A stretch of DNA of 64,000 nucleotides from Phycisphaerae bacterium (lineage in GTDB: Bacteria > Planctomycetota > Phycisphaerae > Phycisphaerales > UBA1924). The first letter of the stretch is position 1; each line of letters opens with the position of its first letter. Positions 1-10,869 of this stretch are shown in pieces. The notes under the pieces were generated by a model. That model made no database searches, was not told the DNA's origin, and saw only the letters and a list, made by a program, of their open reading frames with translations. The stretch lies in assembly GCA_030432905.1 (NCBI GenBank), contig JAUILU010000004.1, positions 1 through 64,000 of the forward strand, given 5' to 3'. The position numbers were made by a program, and so were the translations under genes.

Positions 1-2413
<2,413 letters not shown>

Positions 2414-2788
2414 CACCAACCAGACGCCGCGACAAACTACTCGTCACGAAACCGGGCCGATGCCTCAAGCCGCCATTGCGCTCAAGTGAAACACAATCCA
2501 TTCATACAGACATGGACTATGTCTCGGCTTTACTTTCTCTTTCATTAGGTATTGTGCTGTCAATCGCACCCGTTTCTGGTTGCCCAGATCATGGTACTTT
2601 TGACAGTCAATTGCCATCTGTCTGCGGTTGTCAAACAAGCTACGAGAGGCACGGATCAACCGATTCTCAAGTTTGCCGGGCTCCCACCGAGCCGGGCGGC
2701 TGCCTTTCGAGAAGTCCTCGATCGGCAGGAGACGATGGTAGGCAGCAATCGAAGATCGTCAAGCTTCTACCAAGATCATTTTGATTAA
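2414..2788 (-). other. 23S rRNA upstream region without a 16S gene
   Basis: A 375-bp gap between the 23S 5' end and the stop codon of the upstream protein gene. It holds no 16S rRNA and no tRNA that I can recognise. Read on the minus strand it has several TTGAC hexamers, including a TTGACG-16-TACCAT pair near its far end, and an 11-bp palindrome TTGACTGTCAA at 2600-2610. These are candidate promoter elements for a separately transcribed 23S gene, but I cannot assign the start site. A GGCTC/GAGCC hairpin near 2679-2694 could instead end the upstream operon. Confidence 0.5.
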
Positions 2789-4909
2789 TCAGCCCCCGCC
2801 GGTGCTCCCCCCGCCGTCGCGCGAGCGGTTCTGGCGGTTCCGCTCGGCCTCGATTCGGCCCCGGCCGTCACCCCGCCCATCGACCCTTCCGTCGATAAAC
2901 TCGCGGTTTTCGCCGGTAACACGGCTCTGAGTCTGGCCCGGAATCCGGGGGAGCTGCTCCTCACCGATTTCTGCGGACGCCTTGATGATCGAATACAGCG
3001 GCAGGCTCTGGTCCACCCTATGGGACCGGCTCGAGATCTGGCCGTCGGGGCCACGCACGAGCGCCTCGAAGACTGCCTGGGCCTGCCCGCCGATGCCGGC
3101 GGTCACCATCGGAGATTGGACCACATCGAGCAGCCACGAGTCGGCCTCGATCACGAGCTCGGTAGGCAGCAGCAATTCTTCGACGCCCTCGGCCTGCTCG
3201 ACCTCGTTTTCCGATCCCTCCTCGGTTGGACGCCACGCCTGCTCGTCTGCGGTGCGTTCGACGTCCCAACGCTGGAGGCCTTCGGGGAGCGTGATCTCGG
3301 AGACGAAGCGGTCGCCGGGCTGGAGTCCGACCTCGCTCTTGCGCCAGTAGCCGTAGTAGAACCGGTACAGCTCAGCGGTCGCCGAGGCGGTGCCGAGCGC
3401 ACCGGTGTCCGGGCTGGCGCCTGAGATGAAGTAGTACTCGTCCCAGCTGACGCTGACGGGCGAGCCCCACTCGGTCCACTCCGATCGGGTCAGCTTCGCG
3501 TCGGCGAGTTCGTGCAGGCTCTCGTCGAGCGAGCTCTTCCGGCCGAACATCGGGTTCACGAACACAAGTCGCACGCGATAGCGGTACGTAGTGCCCGGTT
3601 CGACGTCGAAGTCGTGCGTCCAGAAGTGGACCTTGTCGGCCTCGAGAAGATCTCCATCGTGCATGTACTTCTCGCGATCGAAGGCTTCTGCGGAGTCGAA
3701 GCTGTCGGGCTGCTGCCAGCCGAGTCCCTCGAGTTCCGCGACCACGCCTTCGCGTTGCGTGTTGAGCTGCTCGATCTGACGCTCGATGTTGCGTGTGCGG
3801 ACATCGCTCTCGCCGCTGTCTTGGTTGCGATCGTTTCGATCCTGTGGCTGCTGTCGGCCGTCACCGCGACCGTCGCCCCTGCCATCACCCCGGCCGTCGC
3901 CGCGGTTCTCGTTGCGGGTCGTAGTGTTGACCGGCCCCGAAAGCGCTCTGTTCTTCTGCTCGATGTTCTTGTCGATACTTGCGAGTCTGCGCTCGAGAAG
4001 GCGGATCTGTCCCTGGATCTCGCCGATGTCCTCTGGGTCCGGGACTTCTGCCGGCGGGACCCAAGGCTCGCCCTCAAGCAGGGGCACAAACTCTGGCCGA
4101 AGGATCGGCTGCTCCATGTTGGCGGCTTGGATGCCGACCTGCTGGAGCTGTTTGTAGTTGGTCGCGGTCTCGTCGAGATCATCGAGGACGCTCGTGATGC
4201 CCGGCATGCGCGTGACGGGTTCTGCGGGCCCCCACTGGCCGTCGATGTCGCGCTTCTGACGCTCGACCTCGACCTCGAGCACGCCTGTGCCTTGATTCCA
4301 CCAGCTGCCCGGGAGAGCGGAGATGACGCCGCCGGGGCCGTCGGGATCGTCCATGTAGGCCTGATGCAGTTCTTTGCCGTCGAAGTGGGATTGAACCGAA
4401 ACCCAAGGCGTGTCGAAGGGCTGTTCTGAGGGCAGGAACTCGGCGAGGCCTTCGATTTCGTTGACCGCGTATGGGTCAAGCGTCGCGCGGTAGCTGGCGG
4501 CTCTTGGCGCAGCAGGAACCGGCGGCACGAACGGCGCGTACTCGCCCGCGGCAAGGTGAGCTTCGCCGATGTTCACATCGATCGAGAGCGGCTTGCCGAG
4601 CGAGAGGAAGCGATCGGTCTTGACCACACCACCCGAGATCGCGTCCTCGAACACATCGCCCAGATTCTGCGTCTCAACGTCCGTCGGCAGAGTCGGGTTT
4701 GTGTTGTCGAGATCCGCCTTCAGAAGCTCGGCGGCGCGCTCAGCGGGCTCGAACGCATCGGCGAGCGAGACGTCCTTGCCGCCTACCTCGACTGTGTTCG
4801 ACTGCAGCACGAACTGAAAGGTCAGGACCGCAAGAAACGCGAGAAGCATGACCGCGACGATCAGTTTCTCGAAGTTGGCTTCGATCCAAGAGATTCCTTT
4901 GACACCCAT
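2789..4909 (-). CDS. membrane-anchored periplasmic protein with RGDG repeats, third gene of the PilMN-fusion operon
   Basis: A 706-aa protein of unknown function. One N-terminal membrane helix (about residues 16-36) should anchor it with a large periplasmic part. A coiled-coil-like stretch rich in Arg, Glu and Gln surrounds a low-complexity block of four RGDG repeats near residues 336-352. It is followed by a fibronectin-like beta region (motif PGTTYRYRVRLVFVNP). A second run of DGR repeats and a Gly/Ser/Arg-rich tail end the protein. It lies 35 bp downstream of the PilO-like gene, probably in one transcript with pilMN. Position suggests a role like PilP or a structural partner of the pilus platform, but no family was recognised. 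Confidence 0.85.
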   Translation of the reverse strand: MGVKGISWIEANFEKLIVAVMLLAFLAVLTFQFVLQSNTVEVGGKDVSLADAFEPAERAAELLKADLDNTNPTLPTDVETQNLGDVFEDAISGGVVKTDRFLSLGKPLSIDVNIGEAHLAAGEYAPFVPPVPAAPRAASYRATLDPYAVNEIEGLAEFLPSEQPFDTPWVSVQSHFDGKELHQAYMDDPDGPGGVISALPGSWWNQGTGVLEVEVERQKRDIDGQWGPAEPVTRMPGITSVLDDLDETATNYKQLQQVGIQAANMEQPILRPEFVPLLEGEPWVPPAEVPDPEDIGEIQGQIRLLERRLASIDKNIEQKNRALSGPVNTTTRNENRGDGRGDGRGDGRGDGRQQPQDRNDRNQDSGESDVRTRNIERQIEQLNTQREGVVAELEGLGWQQPDSFDSAEAFDREKYMHDGDLLEADKVHFWTHDFDVEPGTTYRYRVRLVFVNPMFGRKSSLDESLHELADAKLTRSEWTEWGSPVSVSWDEYYFISGASPDTGALGTASATAELYRFYYGYWRKSEVGLQPGDRFVSEITLPEGLQRWDVERTADEQAWRPTEEGSENEVEQAEGVEELLLPTELVIEADSWLLDVVQSPMVTAGIGGQAQAVFEALVRGPDGQISSRSHRVDQSLPLYSIIKASAEIGEEQLPRIPGQTQSRVTGENREFIDGRVDGRGDGRGRIEAERNRQNRSRDGGGSTGGG
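3854..3904 (-). repeat. four 12-nt repeats encoding RGDG
   Basis: In-frame tandem 12-nt units inside the 706-aa gene, each coding Arg-Gly-Asp-Gly, with synonymous differences between copies. A shorter related run is at about 2858-2897 near the 3' end of the same gene. Confidence 0.85.
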
Positions 4910-4944
4910 TGGTCAATCCTCTTTATCTATCGTGTGTCGGCTGC

Positions 4945-6321
4945 TTAGGCCGGGCTGTCGATTGGTTGATCCGGCTCGATGCCGAGTTGGTCACGAACAT
5001 CCGCGGGCATGAACTGTTTCGTCCAGCTTCGCAGCCAGAGCGTTTCGATTTCCAGCTCGACCCGGACCGTGAAGTCTGAGCCGGCGTAGAAGCCGTTCTC
5101 GATTTGCTGCCACTGATCGACGGAGTAGATATCCGCGTCGAGCACGGTCATGAAGTTGTACGACGAGATCGAATTGATCAGCGCCGGGAGCTTCTCGTAC
5201 GAAGCGATCAGTGAAACTTTCACAGTGCGAACATCGTACAGATCGCTCGGCTCGTCGCCGCGACCAGTAAACGTACCCGCGGCAACGAAACCTGCGGCCT
5301 GGGCACCGGGCAGACCCCGGCCTTCTCTGGCGTCCCGCTCACGCCTGGCTTGACGCCTGATGTCGTCACCAGACAGCGGCATCTCGTATTGATCGTTCGC
5401 GCTAGTCTGGGTTGCCGAAGCGGTCACGAGAGGTTCGAATGTGATCGACTCAACCCGCTTGACGACGCCGTCGAGAACATTGCCGCCGACACCTTGGGTA
5501 TCAAACTCGTCGTTAGCCGCGGCGAGCGCCGTGAGGATGTCATCGATCAGCCAGTAGTCAGCCTGCCAGCTGAAGCATGCTGTCATCGAAGGATCGACGG
5601 GCGAAACCGTACGAGGGACCGACTGGGGCAAGATCGACTCGTCCGCGTAGAACGACGTGTCGCGTGCGTGAGTCTCGTACGCGCCGAGCCTTTGCTCGAC
5701 GAGTTGCTGCTTGATCTGATCGCGGGTCGCCTCGTCCATCTCGCTTTCGGGCGTACCCGGAGCCAGCTGACTCATGAGCGACGCCTTGCGTGCCGCGAGC
5801 TGCTCGCGGAGAAGCTCGCTATCGACCGGTGTCCGGATGCGGAGCCGATCGAAGAGCTTGTCGTACGCCGACTCAAAGTCGTCGCCGCCGGTCGCGACAA
5901 CCATTTGTGCGAACTGTGGTCTAAGAATCTGGCCGCTTGGCCCGCTACTCGGCTCCGGGAACAGACCATCGAGTAGCACGCCGCGGTTCTTGGAGTTGAA
6001 CTCGACCGCGCGATCTTTGACACGCGCGACAATGGATTCTCGCTTCTCGCGCTCGGCCTTGAAGAACTCGGTCGTCACCGCGTTGGGCGGCGTGTTGATC
6101 TCGATCGGCTCTTCGGTCTGCGAGAGAGGCGGCAGCGAGTAAGTTACTTTCGCGGACGTGACATCGCGGAGCGCTTTCTGCGCCTCACTCTGCCGCTCGT
6201 CGCGGAGTTCCTTGTTCATGCCGCTCGAGAAGTACCACGCGACGGGCAACGGCACAACAGTCAGGATCGCCAGAAGAACGATCACTATGTTCGATTTCAA
6301 CCAGGACAGCAAGCCGCTCAT
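4945..6321 (-). CDS. PilO-like membrane-anchored pilus assembly protein
   Basis: A 458-aa protein with one N-terminal transmembrane helix (residues 10-32) and a periplasmic region. The region starts with a helical, charged segment and ends in an alpha/beta domain containing the V-K-V-S-L-I and V-R-V-E-L-E-I strands expected of a PilO-type ferredoxin-like fold. The start codon overlaps the stop of the PilM-PilN fusion gene by 4 nt, so the two are translationally coupled. The architecture also recalls Amuc_1100-type pilus-like proteins, which likewise sit next to a PilM gene. I infer a PilO role from position and topology. Sequence identity to classical PilO is not obvious, so this call is moderate. 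Confidence 0.65.
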   Translation of the reverse strand: MSGLLSWLKSNIVIVLLAILTVVPLPVAWYFSSGMNKELRDERQSEAQKALRDVTSAKVTYSLPPLSQTEEPIEINTPPNAVTTEFFKAEREKRESIVARVKDRAVEFNSKNRGVLLDGLFPEPSSGPSGQILRPQFAQMVVATGGDDFESAYDKLFDRLRIRTPVDSELLREQLAARKASLMSQLAPGTPESEMDEATRDQIKQQLVEQRLGAYETHARDTSFYADESILPQSVPRTVSPVDPSMTACFSWQADYWLIDDILTALAAANDEFDTQGVGGNVLDGVVKRVESITFEPLVTASATQTSANDQYEMPLSGDDIRRQARRERDAREGRGLPGAQAAGFVAAGTFTGRGDEPSDLYDVRTVKVSLIASYEKLPALINSISSYNFMTVLDADIYSVDQWQQIENGFYAGSDFTVRVELEIETLWLRSWTKQFMPADVRDQLGIEPDQPIDSPA

Positions 6322-8378
6322 TCCGTGCCTCCCTCTTCAGCATTTTCCTGAGCACCTTCGCGCTCTTCCGGCGGCACGATTGCCAGTGTCCACTCGATCG
6401 TAAACCGCGATGTTTCCTGGCCGGGCTCGTCGTTCTCAGGAATCGGAAGCGGAGCGAGATCGTCGATGTCACCCGTGATCACGGGCTGGCCCGCGTTTGA
6501 GCGAGTCCGCTGCGAACCGAGCGTCGCTCCGCCGCCGCCACTCGCCTCTGCACGACGGCGAGCCTCGATGGCGCCGCGGTCGAACTCGTCGTACGTCTCC
6601 TCGAAGCCGATCTCACGCGAGACATCCCGCGAGCGGTTCTCACGATCCGATCCGCCGCGTGTGACCGCGCCAAGCGAGCGGTAGTTCAACTCGTCAGTCT
6701 GTAGAATGACGTAGGGCACGCCCTCGCGTTCCACATTGGCCTGGAGCCATGGGAGCACGGTCGAGAACAGGAACCGCTGCGCGTTGCGCTGGCTTGTCTG
6801 GACGTCAAGAACGACCTTGATTTTGGCCTTGTCTGGATATTGCTCTTGGGAGACAACCGGGGCGACCGACCGACGACCGCCGCCAATGTCTCCACCGCCC
6901 GCGCCGCCGGCCTTGCTGTAGGCCATGGTGTAGCTGAGCACCTCGAACGCGTTGTCCGGCCCGCCGCCGTTGGTGGCTTGCCAGTCGGCGACCTGTGCGT
7001 CCGACCATGACATCAGCTGGCCAAGGTCGGCCACCACGTATGACATCAGCTCCCGGCCGTTTGGAAGATCGAGAAGCTGCTGCGCCTCGGCGTCGGTTGA
7101 CGACTCGCCCGTTACGCCGGCTTCGCTCGCCTCGTTGCGGAGGCTGTTGGCCTGGTTCACGACGTTGCGAATCGAGGGTGGTGCGCCGTTGTTCGACACC
7201 GCGTTGTTGTTCATCATCCAGTTAATGAACATCGCGGCGCTCGCGGCGATCGACAGACCCGCGGCCATGCCGAACCACTTGGTCTTGCGGCCCCACATCC
7301 CGTCACGCATGATCGCGACGGGCATGAGATTGGCGTCGATCGTCGGCATGCCGAGGCCCTGCAGCGCAAGGCCGTAGGCGACGCTCATCTCAAGCGTGAC
7401 AGCGCCGAACTCGCCGGCGCGTGGGCCGTCGAGCGAGAGACGCTTGAACTCGTCCATCCGGTAGACGTCGAGCTGGAGCTGCTGCTTCAGGAAGCGGCGC
7501 AGACCCGGCAGCTTGAACGTCGAGCCCACGCCGATGATGCGCTTCAGGTCGGCTTCGGGGTGCAGGCTGCTGTGGTAGCCGAGCGAACGCTGCGTTTCCT
7601 GCGCGAGATCCGCGAACACGCCCTTCATCGCCTGGAAGACGTGGCGCGAGTGCTTCGAGCGTTCGGCTTCACGCTTGAGCCGCTCGGCCTTGGCGTAGCT
7701 TAGTTTGAACTTGTCGACGAGCGCCTCGGTGAAGTGGTGGCCGCCGATCGGGAAGGTCCGCATCCAGACCCGGCCCGCGTCCGCGACGATCAGGTCGGTC
7801 GACGTGGTGCCGACGTCCATGATGACGGTTCCCGGCGTTTTCTCGGTGAACTGCAGGTCGTACGCCATCGCGTTGTACGCCGAGACCGGCGCGACGTTGA
7901 CCGCGTCGGGCGAAAGACCAACATCGCGGAGCAGCGTGAGCTCGCGCTCGATGCGGTCCTTGGTGATCGCGAAGATGCCGACCTCGATGTCGGGCGAGTC
8001 CGGGCTCATGAATGTCTGGTAGTCCCACTCGACTTCTTCGAGATCGAACGGGATCTGCTGGACCGCCTCGAACTTGACGATGTCGGGAACCTTCTTGGGT
8101 TCAACCGGGGGCAGCTTGGCAAAGCGTGCGAACGCCTGGTGCCCGGGAACACTGACCGCGATCGGCGTGTTCTCAAGGTCGTACTGGCTTGCGAGCTGGC
8201 CGATCGCAACGCGCATCGCGTCGTCGGCGTCGAGGCCCGGCGTGGACAGAACCTTCTTGTGAGGAATGACAGCGAAGTCGATGACCTCAACGCTGCCGTC
8301 GCTCGTGGCACCCAGCTTGAGCGCCTTGATGGCGCTCGCCCCGAGCTCGACTCCCCAGCACATACTCTCGGATGCCAT
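6318..8378 (-). CDS. pilM: PilM fused to a PilN-like membrane segment
   Basis: A 686-aa protein. Residues 7-345 are an actin-like PilM domain with the nucleotide-binding signatures VELGASAIKALKL near the start, DVGTTSTDLIV around 188 and GVGSTFKLPGL around 283. Next comes NLMPV (about 350), resembling the N-L-L-P motif by which PilN docks to PilM, then a transmembrane helix (367-387) and a periplasmic tail of about 300 residues. The fusion would tether the normally cytosolic PilM ring directly to the inner membrane. The start at 8378 is chosen because AAGGA lies 8-9 nt upstream and the PilM homology starts there; a longer frame to 8474 is not supported. First gene of a three-gene operon. Confidence 0.85.
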   Translation of the reverse strand: MASESMCWGVELGASAIKALKLGATSDGSVEVIDFAVIPHKKVLSTPGLDADDAMRVAIGQLASQYDLENTPIAVSVPGHQAFARFAKLPPVEPKKVPDIVKFEAVQQIPFDLEEVEWDYQTFMSPDSPDIEVGIFAITKDRIERELTLLRDVGLSPDAVNVAPVSAYNAMAYDLQFTEKTPGTVIMDVGTTSTDLIVADAGRVWMRTFPIGGHHFTEALVDKFKLSYAKAERLKREAERSKHSRHVFQAMKGVFADLAQETQRSLGYHSSLHPEADLKRIIGVGSTFKLPGLRRFLKQQLQLDVYRMDEFKRLSLDGPRAGEFGAVTLEMSVAYGLALQGLGMPTIDANLMPVAIMRDGMWGRKTKWFGMAAGLSIAASAAMFINWMMNNNAVSNNGAPPSIRNVVNQANSLRNEASEAGVTGESSTDAEAQQLLDLPNGRELMSYVVADLGQLMSWSDAQVADWQATNGGGPDNAFEVLSYTMAYSKAGGAGGGDIGGGRRSVAPVVSQEQYPDKAKIKVVLDVQTSQRNAQRFLFSTVLPWLQANVEREGVPYVILQTDELNYRSLGAVTRGGSDRENRSRDVSREIGFEETYDEFDRGAIEARRRAEASGGGGATLGSQRTRSNAGQPVITGDIDDLAPLPIPENDEPGQETSRFTIEWTLAIVPPEEREGAQENAEEGGTE

Positions 8379-8695
8379 AAAGACGTCCTTCCTTCTGGTC
8401 GGCCAACGCGCCCGCTCGGATCTCCAGATCCCGAGCGTCCAACGTCGGCGTTCTCGTTCTTCCGACCCGCCCAAACGTCGATCGGTTCGCGCCGATCAAC
8501 GATTCTTGCTGCCTAAGCCCCGTGGGCCTGCTGCTCTGATGGTACACGCGCACTCGTTCTCGGCACAGGCACCCGGCGAAGAGCAGCACTCGGCTGCTTG
8601 CCCCCATCCATGAGGGGTACGCAATCTAACACATTCAGTTCCGCTTGTCTTGGCATGCCCTCGGAACACGCCCCAGCGAGACAGACCTAGTACAA
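8379..8695 (-). other. intergenic region upstream of the PilMN-fusion operon
   Basis: About 317 bp with no convincing gene. It contains two inverted repeats, GATCGG/CCGATC at 8480-8485 and 8492-8497, and an imperfect CTCGGATC/GATCCCGAG pair around 8415-8436, either of which could fold in the leader of the pil transcript. A TTAGAT hexamer near 8626-8631 on the minus strand is a weak -10 candidate. No clear terminator for the upstream Memo gene was found. Confidence 0.4.
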
Positions 8696-10051
8696 CTAGA
8701 ACATCACCAGCGAAGCCGAGCTGATCATCGCGGCTCCCTGTGGGTCCATCGTCCCGCCGTATTGCAGGAGCCTGACCTCGCTGGGCCTTGCCGCCTGCAG
8801 GGTGGCGACGAGTGCCCCGGTCGAGCTCCAGCGGGTCGGGTTCTGCTGCCAGGCGAGGCTTGAAACCAGGTCCTCGGGCTTGTTCTCGGTGACCATCTTC
8901 AGGAGTGACTGGTCCTGCTCGACCACCTTTTTCCGGTTGGCGTCGGCCTCGGGGCTGTTGCCGGCGAGCTGGGTCTGGTCGCCGTAGCTCGGCCCAACGT
9001 GGCTCAGCTCGATCGATCCGACGACCAGCGTCGGCCCTTCGAGGCTATCGATGGCCTCCTTCAGGGCCTCGACAAAGGGTTCGAGGGCGATGCCCTTGCC
9101 GTCGTAGGACTCGCCGTTTTTGACGACCGGGTCGTGGACGAGAGCCGCGAAGACGGGCGGCGAGTTGCCATCCTCATCGCCGAAGACGTGCTGGAGCCAG
9201 GCGGCCTGGAGCTCGATCGAGTGCTCCCGCTCGTGGTCGTAGCGGTGCGCGAACAGGTCATCGCCCAGCTTGGCCCGCATCGCGTCGATCATCTCGGAGT
9301 CGGCGGGGCTGGTGCCGAGCGGGGTTTTGAAGCCCTTGTCGCAGCCGCAGACGCCGGTGTCCTCGCCGAAGTGGTTGGTGCCGAGGACGACGATCCGGGC
9401 GGGTTTGTCGACGACCCGGAGCCTGCCGTAGACCGAGCCGTACATCTGAAATGCTTGTGAATACGGGACATACGGCGCGACGATGGCCTTGGGCAGGCTG
9501 TCGAAGCTGGGGTCCTCGGCCTCGGCGAGGGCCTGATTCATCATGGCGGTCATCTGCTCTCTGAGCTTCTCGCCGCCGAGTTGGTCCTTCTCTTCATCCG
9601 TAGCGGCCCGCTGGTGGTCTTTTTGGACATGCTGCTCCACAATGGCGTCCGCCATCGCACCGGTCTGGGCCGGGGGGAGGATGTCGGTCGAGTCGAAGTC
9701 GGCCTTCATCTTGGCCCACATGTCATCGAAGACGTCGCCCTCGATCAGGCCCGCGTCGTAGAGCTGGGCGACGAACGGCTCGAGGATCTCGCGGGTCAAG
9801 CCCTTACCGACCTGCTCGACGACCTCGTCGAGTGAGTGCTCGCCGTCGAAGAGGGGGAGGATGCCCTGCATGGCAGGCTGGGTAAAGACGACCTTGGGCG
9901 AGATCTGCTTCGCGTCGGCGAGGCCGAGCATCTGGACCTGTTTGCCGTCGGGTGCCTTCGCTGGGGCGACAAACCCCCTTATGGGGCGGAGACGGGGCTT
10001 CTGCTGGTGCTCGGAGCTTGCGTCGAATGTAGGAAGCGAAGGCTGATCCAT
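8696..10051 (-). CDS. Memo-family protein (AmmeMemoRadiSam protein B-like) with PqqD-like N-terminal domain
   Basis: A 451-aa protein. The C-terminal part (about 195-451) matches the MEMO1/AmmeMemoRadiSam B family through VVLGTNHFG, EHSIELQ and GSIELSHVG. The usual P-H-A-G-Y motif carrying the first metal-site histidine reads APYVPYS instead, so one ligand of the family appears lost. Residues 38-108 look like a PqqD-type winged helix (ISPKVV, then LFDGEHSLDEV and LYDAGLIEG). No AMMECR1 or radical-SAM partner is nearby. The start has only a weak GGGGA upstream. The family is secure; the N-terminal domain and the consequence of the motif change are inference. Confidence 0.85.
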   Translation of the reverse strand: MDQPSLPTFDASSEHQQKPRLRPIRGFVAPAKAPDGKQVQMLGLADAKQISPKVVFTQPAMQGILPLFDGEHSLDEVVEQVGKGLTREILEPFVAQLYDAGLIEGDVFDDMWAKMKADFDSTDILPPAQTGAMADAIVEQHVQKDHQRAATDEEKDQLGGEKLREQMTAMMNQALAEAEDPSFDSLPKAIVAPYVPYSQAFQMYGSVYGRLRVVDKPARIVVLGTNHFGEDTGVCGCDKGFKTPLGTSPADSEMIDAMRAKLGDDLFAHRYDHEREHSIELQAAWLQHVFGDEDGNSPPVFAALVHDPVVKNGESYDGKGIALEPFVEALKEAIDSLEGPTLVVGSIELSHVGPSYGDQTQLAGNSPEADANRKKVVEQDQSLLKMVTENKPEDLVSSLAWQQNPTRWSSTGALVATLQAARPSEVRLLQYGGTMDPQGAAMISSASLVMF

Positions 10052-10260
10052 TGGTGGTTCCCCGGGGTGTCACGGACGGTGTTCTGAGTGTAGCGCGTAG
10101 GGGCTTTGATGCCCTGTCTGCGGCCCTGAATGCTGGACTTGCGGGCGTTGGTGTCTACACTTGCCGTCTCGGCTGGTCGTCGGTGGGCGATGCCGTGTTC
10201 GAGACAGTCAGACACACGCCTTTTGAGATATCCGGGCCGTTGGCTCGGGGAGTACGAGTC

Positions 10261-10584
10261 ATGTCCAACGCAACCATGCACGCACCCGGCACCAAGATCC
10301 GCTGCACCATCAACAAGGTGCCCCGCGCCGCCGGCACGGTCGAAACCATCGAGCGCATGATGCGTCAGGACCCGGCGAACGCCAAGGCTCTCCGCAGCAG
10401 CCAGAAGGCCCGCGAAACCAAGAACAACTTCTACATCCGCGGCAACCGCATCTGGGGCGCCCGGGCCAAGTGCGCCAAGATCGTCCGCGTCGTCGAGGGC
10501 AACAGCTGGGAGATGACCTTCACCCCGCAGGTCGGCAACGACATGGCCGCCATCAGCGACTACATCTCGGTCGAAACTGTCTGA
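10261..10584 (+). CDS. small basic conserved-looking protein of unknown function
   Basis: A 107-aa cytosolic protein starting at the ATG that follows GGGGAG by about 8 nt. It is rich in Lys/Arg and has a compact motif YIRGNRIWGARAKCAKIV followed by a W-x-M-T-F-T-P strand, suggesting a small beta-rich, possibly nucleic-acid-binding fold. It has its own terminator 30 nt after the stop, so it is probably monocistronic. The region 10052-10260 between it and the divergent Memo gene should contain both promoters, and an in-frame extension into it lacks protein-like composition. I do not recognise a family. Confidence 0.75.
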   Translation: MSNATMHAPGTKIRCTINKVPRAAGTVETIERMMRQDPANAKALRSSQKARETKNNFYIRGNRIWGARAKCAKIVRVVEGNSWEMTFTPQVGNDMAAISDYISVETV

Positions 10585-10614
10585 TCCAGATCGATTCGTA
10601 ACGTACCCTTCAAG

Positions 10615-10645
10615 CCGCTCCGATCCGGGGCGGTTTGTTGTTTTT
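10615..10645 (+). terminator. Rho-independent terminator after the 107-aa gene
   Basis: A 7-bp stem CCGCTCC/GGGGCGG with loop GATCC is followed by a T-rich run (TTTGTTGTTTTT). Confidence 0.85.
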
Positions 10646-10689
10646 ACAGACCGCGGGTAAACCCTGAATCGAAACCCGTTTAGGCGCAC

Positions 10690-10728
10690 AAAAAAACCCG
10701 GCGTCGACAACATTGCCAAACGCCAGGT
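10690..10728 (-). terminator. Rho-independent terminator after the uracil-DNA glycosylase gene
   Basis: Read on the minus strand: a 9-bp stem ACCTGGCGT/ACGCCGGGT (one G-T pair), a 15-nt loop, then seven T. It lies about 140 nt after the glycosylase stop codon and faces the plus-strand terminator at 10615. I recognise nothing else between it and the glycosylase. Confidence 0.8.
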
Positions 10729-10869
10729 CTCGTGGGGGTCGTGTTTTCGTGCCCTTGCGAGCACACCAAGAGATCCGCAGCGGGCGTGCCGGCGGTTGCA
10801 TACATGGTTCCAAAATTTTTGTGAATCCACCTAAGGGCTGCCACAGCAGAACGTTGAGTCAGGCCCCTG

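Noticed and set aside
3854-3904. CRISPR-like or RTX repeat
   Set aside because: Units are contiguous 12-mers without spacers, and GDGR lacks the G-G-x-G-x-D pattern of RTX calcium repeats.
8378-8474. Longer N-terminus for the PilM-PilN fusion
   Set aside because: The extra 32 residues are Arg/Glu-rich without PilM similarity, and the ribosome site lies before 8378.
10730-10869. Possible tRNA or small RNA between the two facing terminators
   Set aside because: A GGTTCC...GAATCC stretch recalled a T-arm, but no acceptor stem or anticodon arm can be drawn.
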